Assembly (NCBI GenBank): GCA_000310025.1
Contig: FN649757.1
Location: forward strand, 14,270-78,269
Length of the DNA: 64,000 nucleotides
Direction of reading: 5' to 3'
DNA from: Ectocarpus siliculosus
Taxonomy: Eukaryota; Sar; Phaeophyceae; Ectocarpales; Ectocarpaceae
Within the stretch, counting starts at the first letter, position 1; each line of letters begins with the position of its first letter. The translations under genes and the position numbers were made by a program. The notes under the pieces are model-generated. The model was not told the DNA's origin. It did no database searches and saw only the letters and a program-made list of their open reading frames with translations. Below, piece by piece: positions 21,701-30,397 of the stretch.

Positions 21701-23708
21701 TGTTCAGGCATAATCAAGTGTGGCGATGGCGCGGTACTCCACAGCATGACATATTCACAAACAATTGTTCTAAGGTAATGAAAACGTTGGAGTGTTAATC
21801 TCCGCAAACACTTTTATTTTGTCGTGCTTGTTTTCTGCATGTTTGCGGTTATGATCAGGAGGTTGTCAACTGAGCCTCATTGATGCTACTGCTCGGCTGT
21901 TCCGCTTGAATCTACAACGTTTGCAAAGGTTGATGTGCGTATGGATAAGAAGAGTGTTGTGGTCGATGCATGTTCTGTTCTGCCAATGATCAACGCACCA
22001 TGTTTGTTCTCTTTCGATTTTTGTGTCCAATTGCGTCTTGTGAGTTTTGGAATATCAGAAGCCGTTAGCGATGTCTGGTCACGACGTATAATGCCACTCT
22101 TTTTTGTTTGTGTCCCATGCTCGTCTGCTACAGCAGCAGCATCACCAGGACCCGCCGTGTTGCGTGATATCCTGCGCCTCCTGATATCTGTTTGGACATT
22201 TTTGCCTACAGTAGGTGATCAACCTGACGGAGAGCTCCCCTGCAGTAGGGGGCGTGAAAATACCATGTAATTGTCTATGACAGAGCGTACTCCTCTTCGA
22301 TAAGTGTGTGGTGTCGTCTCCGGTTGATTGAGTGTATTGGATGGGTCAAGTCCTAATTCTACCCCCAGGGCACCAAGTAGGGTTCGGCCAAAACGCAACA
22401 CCCGCCATTTCTCTGACATGCGAAGTTGGCGTGTTGCGGCCTTCTACACTGGCAGGGTGCCACGTCTGTGGTTTTGTTTCGTGCGGGACTTTGCTAACGA
22501 ATCGGCTCACTCCATTCTTGTACTTTTCCTTTCTCCACCCTTCGAATAATCGTTCTGGCCGAGCATTTCTTGGAAATTTCTTTGCGTCACAAATGGTAGG
22601 CTTCCGCTTGGCCTGCTTCTCGGCCGTTTTTCTTTTCCTCGTGTATGGGGCTAGTGTGTGGCGGCGAGGATTTGTATCCCTTCGCCTAGTAGAGAAGAGG
22701 GGGACTGTATCTCGTGGTGTATCGACAAGTATATGCTACAAATCGTCGTTGTCGAACCCCGTATGTGTTCCTCTGCCCCGTGCTACCCATGGTCCATGAA
22801 AGATGCCACCTGGCCCACATAGCGCTGGTATCTCTCGCAGCGGTTGGTGGGTCCAGAGCTCAAACGATGTATGACAGGCTGCGGGGGTCCTACAACTCGT
22901 GTCGCCCTGCTGGCTCGCGGCCCGTACCCCCTTTGGAGGAGTGGGACCGAGTGGATGCCTTCTGCGACGATTCCTTTTGCAGGTATGCATGTTTGAAAGT
23001 ATGAGACCCTTGCCGAGCATGCGATACAGAAACTTGGGCACATGGATGCCGGACAACGGGACTTACACAATGGTGCCTAACCGCAATATGGTGAGGACGA
23101 TAGCGTGCGTTGGGCGATAGTTCGAAGGCGATATTCTTAACGTGGGCTTGGACGCACACGCGATGAACCCTGACGGCCCCTCCTTCCTGTCGACACCAAA
23201 ACAACGATCAACCGTGCCACTCACTGATAGGGCGATGGACCTCGCTTCAGGCAAACTGAAGGCTCTCTCGGCACCACCCGTGGATAGCATTGACACCTGC
23301 GTGGAAGGGAAGGGCACGGACAGTGACAAGGGCGAGACCATTTTCCAAGAAGGCTGGCAAACCCAGAGCGCCACGCTGCCAGCATCCAACATTCCCGAGA
23401 AGGTTATCAACACAGTTCCTGATTGGCCGACTGAGGGCGAGAGTGAATGTTGTGTCGGCTCCACTCAGGCGTCCGCATCACCGATTCCTTCTCCAGTATC
23501 CTCAGCCTAACCGCGGTGCGGTTTGAAGACGGACCTTCACTGCGACCACGTTGAAAGAAAGTTTGACAGCGTGGACATCGCTCCCGAGAGGTTGTCAAGG
23601 TTGCCAGGAATGCGTGACGGGGGCGGGGTCGTGGCAGATGCGGAGGAAGACGGCATTGGCGCAGAGAATTGGTTGGATGTGACGCATGGCATGTTAGATG
23701 CACTCTGA

Positions 23709-24442
23709 ACCGAGTGACAACAACATCCTGGCCGAAGCCAACTTGGCGTGCAAGCTCTGAGTAGCTCAAAGGGGATCAATACCGGGGGGGGGGGGGGGGG
23801 AGAGGGGGNNNNNNNNNNNNNNNNNNNNNNNNNNNNNNNNNNNNNNNNNNNNNNNNNNNNNNNNNNNNNNNNNNNNNNNNNNNNNNNNNNNNNNNNNNNN
23901 NNNNNNNNNNNNNNNNNNNNNNNNNNNNNNNNNNNNNNNNNNNNNNNNNNNNNNNNNNNNNNNNNNNNNNNNNNNNNNNNNNNNNNNNNNNNNNNNNNNN
24001 NNNNNNNNNNNNNNNNNNNNNNNNNNNNNNNNNNNNNNNNNNNNNNNNNNNNNNNNNNNNNNNNNNNNNNNNNNNNNNNNNNNNNNNNNNNNNNNNNNNN
24101 NNNNNNNNNNNNNNNNNNNNNNNNNNNNNNNNNNNNNNNNNNNNNNNNNNNNNNNNNNNNNNNNNNNNNNNNNNNNNNNNNNNNNNNNNNNNNNNNNNNN
24201 NNNNNNNNNNNNNNNNNNNNNNNNNNNNNNNNNNNNNNNNNNNNNNNNNNNNNNNNNNNNNNNNNNNNNNNNNNNNNNNNNNNNNNNNNNNNNNNNNNNN
24301 NNNNNNNNNNNNNNNNNNNNNNNNNNNNNNNNNNNNNNNNNNNNNNNNNNNNNNNNNNNNNNNNNNNNNNNNNNNNNNNNNNNNNNNNNNNNNNNNNNNN
24401 NNNNNNNNNNNNNNNNNNNNNNNNNNNNNNNNNNNNNNNNNN
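23709..24442. other. 3' flank of gene B running into a 634-bp assembly gap
   Basis: The first 100 bp match the 3' flank of gene A. They then reach a run of at least 18 G followed by unresolved bases at 23809-24442. The poly-G run and the adjoining repeat element probably broke the assembly. The 5' LTR, primer-binding site and start of gag of the copia element probably lie in the gap. Confidence 0.7.
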
Positions 24443-25213
24443 GTACGGACAGTAGTGTCCAAGGCTTTGGCATGTCCAGCATGTGGGTTGGGAGTAGTAG
24501 TCTTGCAGACTCAGGCTTGAACCTTCGTGCAATTGTTGTTTGTCGTTCCTCTGCTGGTGGTAGAGCCAGCGGCGGAACCGACGCCGGTTGGCATCCTGTA
24601 GATGCTACTGGCAGGACTGCGGGAGGTAAGGGCAGCAGTGCCCAAGTCCTTGGCATGTCCAGCGTGAGAGTTGGGAGTAGTAGTCTTCTAGACTCAGACT
24701 TGAACCCTCATGCATCTGCTGTAAATCGTCCCTCTGCTGGTGCTGCAAGCTTTGGTTCGATTGGAACTGTTAGTGGGGCTTCGGGTAGTAGCCAGTCTTT
24801 CGGTTCGGGAATGGTTAGTGGGACTTTAGGTAGTCAGTCTTCCATTCCGGGAATGGTTAGTGGGGCTTTAGGTAGCCAGTCTTCCATTCCGCCCCCATCT
24901 ACTCCATCGAGTGAGTGGTGGGGATGTGTCGCCAGTGGAAACACATATATTCCTGGGGTCGGCATTAATAACACAGGAGAAAACTTGGGTAGGAGTCCTT
25001 TTCAAAGTTCCCAAAGCTTCTGTTTTTGACGGGACGGACGTGTCGTATCCGTCGTGGTCACAATTGTTTCTACTGAGTGCCCACAACAATAATCTGTATG
25101 AGGCTTTTGTTTCTGTGCAACATGTAGGGATTTCGATTGCAAGCATTGAATTCGATCTGACCCCCTGGGTAGAGAAAGGATACAACATACATGGGTGTGC
25201 TGTGCCAGACTGA
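24443..25213 (+). pseudogene. copia gag remnant with internal repeats
   Basis: Two frames are needed. The first (to 25029) is Gly/Ser-rich and holds a tandem duplication of a unit containing GMSSxxVGSSSLxDSxLN, then two copies of SGxLGSQSSIPGMVSG type. The second (about 25000-25213) contains VFDGTDVSYPSWSQLFLLSA, which resembles the start of the copia capsid domain. A further shifted piece runs to about 25330. A zinc knuckle is not visible. The start is in the gap. Confidence 0.6.
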
Positions 25214-25353
25214 GATATCAAGGTGGATTTTGTTCGACTGTTCGAATAAGAACTCTCTCAAAACCATGGCTAGGCATGCAGGTTTCCCCAGCAAGGCATT
25301 TCGAGTGTTGAAAGATCACTTTCTACCCTTGAGCCAGAGCACTGTCTGGAACC

Positions 25354-26462
25354 TTGGAGTTGGTGTTTGTGACTGCTGATTTGAGTTTCTGTAGAGTTGG
25401 AGCATGTATTGTAATCTCCCAACTTGGGATATCACCTCTTTTCTCCCAGCGCAGATTGGTGGTGAGTCATGGAATTACCTTGCTTGGTGGTCCTGATGGT
25501 GTGATGACTGTTTTCGACGGACATACTATTTTTCAGAGCTTCGATGGCATGCTAATTAAGACTGCGTATCGTCTTGAAGATGAATCTGTTGGTTCGGTGT
25601 TAACTGCCCTCACTCCTTCAAACCCCAAGCATGAATCTAAGATGGATGTGAACGAGTTTCGTAACATTTATGCTCATTCGCATGAGGGATTGCTTCGTAC
25701 AACTGCAAAGCGACTAGGTATCGAGTTGACGGGTAAAATGCATGCTTGTACGGGATGTTCGATGTCGAAGGCATTCAAGAAAGGGATTGCTCATGAAACA
25801 AAACGCAGATCAGACAAAAAGTTGGGCAGAGTTTTTGTTGACCTGGGAGGGCGGAAGGACGTTGCGTCCGTAGGGGGTAAACATTACCCCATGATAGTGA
25901 AGGATGATTTCACAAGACGCACATGGATGTATTTCCTGAAAGTAAATCAGACGCTGCGAGTGCTTTCCGGAGTTTCCTTGCAAGTGTGCGTGCTGATGGT
26001 ATCCCATCATTGGTTGAGATTGTTAGATCTGACAATGGGGGGGAGTTTTTCGGAGGAGAATTTGCGTCCGTGTGCAACGAGCTCTTGATTAAGCAAGAGT
26101 TCACCCCGGCTTACAGTCCCCAATACAACGGTGTTGCAGAGCGTGGTTTGGGATTGATTGAGGCGGCGGCAATGGCTGCTCGTATTCAGGCAAAAGTTTT
26201 GTTTGGGCATGTGCAATTACCAAAGACTGATAGACTATGGGCTGAGGCGATGCATTGGGCTTGCGAAGCAATTAACCACACAGCTTGTTCCGCTAACCCC
26301 GACAGTAAGTCACCGTATGAGATGTGGCATGGTGAAGCTAGTCATGCTAGACCGTATCCGTTTTTGAAACCGGCGTACTGTAGGTGGCAGCGTCCGTCTA
26401 AGCTGCTACCGAAGGGTGAGGCTTGCTTTTTATGTCGGTCCTTCGAGAGACCACCCGCGTGA
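25354..26462 (+). pseudogene. copia pre-integrase and integrase remnant
   Basis: A pre-integrase zinc-binding stretch (SHEGLLRTTAKRLGIE then HACTGC) is followed by an integrase core with VFVDLGG, VKDDFTRRTWMYF, IVRSDNGGEFFGG and AYSPQYNGVAERG, carrying the D, D and E catalytic positions. The frame shifts near 25942 and again near 26430, where it passes into the long downstream frame. The copy therefore cannot make an intact integrase without frameshifting. Confidence 0.75.
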
Positions 26463-28770
26463 ATGTCATAGAGTACTTACGAGGGCTGGAACTATTCAGG
26501 AAACGAGGAATGTGACATGGGAAGCGTTGCCGTCACAACTCCCTCCACCGCAACCGTCTCTCTTGCCGATAGAAGTTGCAGAGCAGGGAGGGGAGGAACG
26601 TGACGACGATGTAGAAGCTGAGGTATGGCCGCTTTTAGGAAGAGGAGTTCCCCACATTCTTTTGCGACGTGATATCTCTGGTGGAACAATCGATGAGGTT
26701 GGCAGTGTTGATGCAGGCAGTGTAGGTCAACCCCCCTCTATGCCATCTTCGCCCGCGATTAATTCCCCTAGTAGCGCAGCTCCCCCTGTGTCTTCTCCAG
26801 CAGACGAGTTCTTCGATGAGGGAGGGCAGGGAGGGCCGGAGACAGGGCAGACAGAATCGGCGGGTCCGGGAGGGCAGGAGGTAGAGTCGGAGAGTCAGGA
26901 AGGTTTGGATCAAGAGTTGGTTGAGCCGGGAGGGCAGGAGGTACAATCGGAGGCATTTCCCCCTGCTACGCACGTACCATCTAATCGTCGTGCGCGGCAT
27001 GAGCTTGCTAGTTACAACACTGCTATGAATGAGAATGTTGAAGTCAGAGAAGGCAGAACCCGTGCGCAAACTCGGGCAGTAAATCAGCAGAGCGTACCCG
27101 GCCTCATGGCCACTCTAGGACCCATCTCCGCATCAGATATAATATTGGCACTCTTAGTCGAACAGAGAGCATCTGATGCAATGGAATTGCCGAAAGTACT
27201 AATTCAAGATGTAGAGTCAGAACCGGGTAGCTATCAAGAAGCCCGCCAATCAAAGTATTCCACGATTTGGGACGAAGCCATGTCTGTAGAATTTGAAGGC
27301 TTGTTAAGAGCAGGAACGTTTGCGTTAGCAGTAAAGGCTCCAATAGGCTGTAACGTGATAGATGCTAGATGGGTCTACAAATGGAAAGCAGATGAAACAA
27401 GTAAGATAGTGAAGGCCAAGGCTAGGCTTGTAGCGAAGGGCTTCAAGCAGAAGTATGGTGTGGATTATCTTGAGACTTTCTCGCCTACTGCAAATGCTGC
27501 ATCGATTCGTTTGTTGGTAGCATTGGCGTGCAAGTATGATTTGGAATTTCTTCACTTTGACATTGAGCAAGCGTTTGTTCAGTCGGAATTGGATCACGAG
27601 GTGTTCATGAAGTTGCCTCCTGGCTGTGAGTCGATGACAGGAAAGGTAGTCCGTTTAGACAAGAGTTTGTATGGACTGAGACAGGCATCTAGAACATTTC
27701 ACAAGAGACTTGTGTCGGACCTGAAGAGGATTGGTTTCGAACAGTCTCTGTCTGACCCCTGCGTTCTTCGTTTCATGATGGGAGACGAGGTGTTGGGTAT
27801 GATTGCGATTCATGTGGATGACATTCTGTATGCAGGAATTGAGAGGCTTGCCAAGATGGTTGTGGAACCGCTAGGTGACTCTCTCCCCACGAAGAATTTG
27901 GGCGAGGTCAAGTTCTTTCTTGGTTGCGCATTCGTTCGCGACCGCGAGGCTGGTACGATTGAGATGTCTCAAGAGAGTTACATCAGGAGTGTTCTCGAGA
28001 GATTCAATGTTTGTCGCACCAGCTCGATCCCTGCTTCCCCTGCTAACGATTACAGGTCCGTGATGGAGGATGAGGGGGCAGGAGATGTGCCGTTCCGAGA
28101 GGTGGTGGGGAGCCTGATGTGGATCGCCAACCAGACAAGGCCCGACATCTCAAATGCTGTGCGGGCGGTGGCGAGGCACTCTCACGAGCCAAAGAAGAGC
28201 CACTGGAAGGCGGCCCAGAAGATTCTGAATTATCTTCTGGAGACGGCACATCTAACTTTGAAGTACAAGCAGGACACTATGGTAGACGTAGGCACGTTGG
28301 TGTACGTAGACGCAGACTTCGCCAGTAAGGCCACTGACCGTAGATCAGTTTCGGGAGCACTAGTTCTTGTAGCTGACTGTCTTGTTGCTTGGATTTCTAG
28401 GACGCAGAAATGTGTCACACTTTCAACCACTGAAGCAGAGTATGTTGCGATGGGTGACGGTGTGAAAGAGGCTCTGTTTGTCAACGGAATGCTCGAGTTC
28501 TTGAGGCCTAGTGAGAAGCTTGGTAAGATCCAGGTACGCGAGGATAACGAGGGTGCAATTGCACTTGCTGAGAATCCACTTAGTTCGTGTAACAGTAAGC
28601 ACATTGACGTGAGGCACCATTTTCTTCGGAATTTGACAGAAGAGGGAGTGTTGGAAATCAGTCATGTCGCTAGCGAAAGACAGCATGCGGACATCCTGAC
28701 GAAGGCGCTGCCGAGAGATCTTTTTGAAGTTCATCGTAATTTTGCTCTAGGCTCGAGATCTGAGAAGTAG
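26416..28770 (+). CDS. copia reverse transcriptase / RNase H polyprotein part, 784 codons
   Basis: This is one uninterrupted frame. Residues 1-40 are the end of the integrase and the next 200 or so a Pro/Gly/Glu-rich linker. Reverse transcriptase covers about 285-530, with RWVYKWK, KARLVAKGFKQ, DYLETFSP, HFDIEQAFVQSEL and the catalytic IHVDD at about 465-469. RNase H covers about 625-760, with YVDADFAS, TLSTTEAEYVA and DNEGAIALAENP, and the domain ends ADILTKALP. The product would copy element RNA into DNA in a capsid. The true translation start lies upstream in the broken gag-pol frame, so the first ATG used here is arbitrary. The complete RT/RNase H frame beside broken gag and integrase suggests fairly recent inactivation. 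Confidence 0.88.
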   Translation: MRLAFYVGPSRDHPRECHRVLTRAGTIQETRNVTWEALPSQLPPPQPSLLPIEVAEQGGEERDDDVEAEVWPLLGRGVPHILLRRDISGGTIDEVGSVDAGSVGQPPSMPSSPAINSPSSAAPPVSSPADEFFDEGGQGGPETGQTESAGPGGQEVESESQEGLDQELVEPGGQEVQSEAFPPATHVPSNRRARHELASYNTAMNENVEVREGRTRAQTRAVNQQSVPGLMATLGPISASDIILALLVEQRASDAMELPKVLIQDVESEPGSYQEARQSKYSTIWDEAMSVEFEGLLRAGTFALAVKAPIGCNVIDARWVYKWKADETSKIVKAKARLVAKGFKQKYGVDYLETFSPTANAASIRLLVALACKYDLEFLHFDIEQAFVQSELDHEVFMKLPPGCESMTGKVVRLDKSLYGLRQASRTFHKRLVSDLKRIGFEQSLSDPCVLRFMMGDEVLGMIAIHVDDILYAGIERLAKMVVEPLGDSLPTKNLGEVKFFLGCAFVRDREAGTIEMSQESYIRSVLERFNVCRTSSIPASPANDYRSVMEDEGAGDVPFREVVGSLMWIANQTRPDISNAVRAVARHSHEPKKSHWKAAQKILNYLLETAHLTLKYKQDTMVDVGTLVYVDADFASKATDRRSVSGALVLVADCLVAWISRTQKCVTLSTTEAEYVAMGDGVKEALFVNGMLEFLRPSEKLGKIQVREDNEGAIALAENPLSSCNSKHIDVRHHFLRNLTEEGVLEISHVASERQHADILTKALPRDLFEVHRNFALGSRSEK

Positions 28771-28852
28771 ATAGAGGTCTGAGTCGTGTTTTCAATTTTT
28801 GCTATTTCTGATATATATTTGGTCTGGTCGAGACAACAGCCCCAAGGGAGGG

Positions 28853-29152
28853 TGTTCGTGATTATTGCTGCTGTGTGTCGACAAGTAGCGCAGAACACTA
28901 ACAGGAAGTTCAAATAACGGGACTGTCGTTTGGTAGGAATGTTTCTAGGAATGTTCTTCGTGGATGGTGTTCTCGGTATGTCGGATGGTTCATAGACCCG
29001 AGCGTGTTCTCGGTATGTCGGATAGTACATTGGTCCGAGTTCCATGTTTTGTGTGTTGGTCGAGCGACATGGCTGATGCTGCGGTGCTCGCGCACCCAGC
29101 TCACTCCACTCTGCTACCCTGTCTCTCGACCCAAGGTCTCATCAATACAACA
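28853..29152 (+). repeat. Probable 3' LTR of the copia element (~300 bp)
   Basis: It begins TGTTCGTGATT directly after the polypurine tract and may end at CAATACAACA, giving TGTT...AACA ends. Inside is a 34-bp tandem repeat containing GTTCTCGGTATGTCGGAT at about 28968 and 29002. The end is inferred, because the partner LTR lies in the gap and cannot be compared. Confidence 0.6.
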
Positions 29153-29330
29153 TATTTTCCCCAGAAGCCACGAGTTTACCAACATACTTGTCTGTGTGAT
29201 CTCGGCAAAATTTGTCGGCAGGTAGCACGCCCTATTGTTTTATTTGGTTGGTGCGTTTCGAGTTCCAGTCGACCAGAGCATCTACAGTTCTGCAAGTACA
29301 TCGGTTCTCTACACCCGGTTATTCGTGGTG

Positions 29331-29560
29331 TTGAGAAGCACGATGACCACGAGACTACTACTCAGCGCTGACTGGTCGATACAAGCAGGTCATCGGCTTA
29401 CTCTGCGAAGCCAGTTTCCTTAGGCTTTTTTCTTCCTCATAAATTCGGGCGCAAAGAAATTTATGCTCGAGGGGAGATTCGAATCCCGGATATTAGCTTT
29501 TTTGTTGAGAAGCACGACGATCACTAGACTACTAGTCAGTGCTGACTAATAGTCTAGTGG
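29331..29560 (-). repeat. tRNA-like SINE fragments and a 27-bp-arm hairpin
   Basis: On the minus strand, a box-A-like TAGTCTAGTGATC (29535-29523) and a box-B-like GGATTCGAATC (29486-29476) lie at tRNA-like spacing. The head segment recurs directly as about 43 bp at 29331-29373 and 29513-29555, both beginning GTTGAGAAGCACGA on the plus strand. Just to the right, the region at about 29521-29577 folds into a hairpin with 27-bp arms and three mismatches. The acceptor stem does not pair, so it is not a functional tRNA gene. Confidence 0.5.
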
Positions 29561-29577
29561 TCATCGTGCCTCCCAAC

Positions 29578-29730
29578 AGGTGGCACGAGGCAGCCCACTA
29601 GTCAAATGAAGAGCTTGATGGGTGCCATGCAGGCAGGATAGACCTCAATTAGGTCTACGCATGTCGTTTCATGTGTTTGAATTCCTGCCAAGGCAGTCGG
29701 GCAAACATTCAGCTACATGTAGGCCAACCG
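29578..29730. other. Short intergenic stretch
   Basis: No gene or repeat is recognised between the SINE-like hairpin and the conserved promoter block of gene C. Confidence 0.5.
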
Positions 29731-30026
29731 ACGGCGTACATAAAACATGCGGGCATGTGTTGGAGTCTGCATGTGAGGTCCAGGGGCGGCGGGAGAAACA
29801 CACCTCGATAAACTAGACGGCCGACGGCCCAATTTGAAAATCCTAGGCTCAGGTCGTAGCTTTGTTCCTTTACCGTAACACATCATGGATCATCTTCGGA
29901 TCATCATCTCATCATGTCCGGGGATATATTCAATTTGGAACGTCTCGCGTATCTCTCCGGGCTGCTTCCAGTTGGACTCTGACCAATAGGAGGGCAGCAG
30001 CGATTCGTTCACGAAATCACCGGCAT
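29731..30026 (+). promoter_or_regulatory. Conserved promoter block of gene C with CCAAT box
   Basis: Strongly similar to the block upstream of gene B, it contains the CCAAT box at 29983-29987 (CCAATAGGAGGG), 260 bp before the ATG at 30243. A pyrimidine-rich leader follows. NF-Y-type binding is known for CCAAT boxes; use of this one is inferred from conservation. Confidence 0.6.
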
Positions 30027-30242
30027 CACATCACCTCCCCGCGAAAAACTCCACGCAGCAGTCGCGCATACTACGCTGGGTGCCCATCGAGTGTCTCCTT
30101 ATCTTTCTCTCTCTTCCTGTGCCTGCCCCCTTGCAAACGCAGAGGGGACGAGCTCTGTGCCGGGACAGAAACAGGAAACGCCTGACGTCCCACCGCACAA
30201 ACATTGACTGGCCGTTACGAGAGCGAAACCACCCAACCATCC

Positions 30243-30397
30243 ATGGATACGTCAAGTACGATGCCAGTGTACTCCGGCAGGAACAACCGCGATGGCCGGC
30301 AAGGAACTCGTCCGCGGCCAACCCTGTTTGGAGTGCGGCGGAGCTGCTCAGAGTGTGGACGTACAAAGAAGCGTTGTGATGGTCAACTGCCTTGTGG
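30243..30397 (+). other. Gene C exon 1: first half of zinc cluster
   Basis: An open frame extends upstream, but the first ATG giving homology with gene B is at 30243. The 51 codons include PVYSGRNN, the RPRPTLFG segment and four cysteines, ending in phase 2 at GG|GTAAG. Its partner exon is 8.9 kb downstream. Confidence 0.8.

Larger units (their letters stand above)
12861..23510 (+). pseudogene. Gene B: Zn2Cys6 regulator with frameshift and early stop
   Basis: Exons read at 12861-13006, 17197-17376, 17637-17744, 17950-18173, 18356-18432, 18644-18689, 18917-19000, 19302-19406, 19688-19953, 21076-21117, 21440-21553, 22803-22982 and about 23128-23510. Exon 1 gives CSECGRTKKRCDGLQPCG and exon 2 gives RCVKSGSQCTYNRRRWH. 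Joined, they make a complete CX2CX6CX5CX2CX6C cluster, although a 4,190-bp intron separates them. Two lesions are visible. Exon 4 is 224 bp instead of the 226 bp of gene C, which puts a TGA in frame near 18040. In the last exon, TAC-ACG of gene A is TAA-CCG, ending the frame at 23510, while the old frame stays open to 23708 and still encodes NWLDVTHGMLDAL. It is probably a young pseudogene. Assembly error at the exon-4 site is the main alternative. Confidence 0.65.
24443..29152 (+). mobile_element. Degenerate Ty1/copia retrotransposon
   Basis: The order of remnants is gag, integrase, reverse transcriptase and RNase H, which is the copia (Pseudoviridae-type) order. A purine tract (AAGGGAGGG, 28844-28852) is followed by a probable 3' LTR at 28853-29152. 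The 5' LTR is in the assembly gap. The gag and integrase frames are broken by shifts, and no CCHC knuckle or aspartic protease was found between gag and integrase, so the copy is non-autonomous. It sits between genes B and C in the same orientation. Confidence 0.88.

Noticed and set aside
23537-24656. Open frames of 228-331 codons across 23809-24442
   Set aside because: They consist almost entirely of unresolved bases translated as X.
29460-29545. Functional tRNA gene on the minus strand
   Set aside because: Box A and box B are present, but the acceptor stem does not pair and the segment is directly repeated; it is better read as a SINE head.
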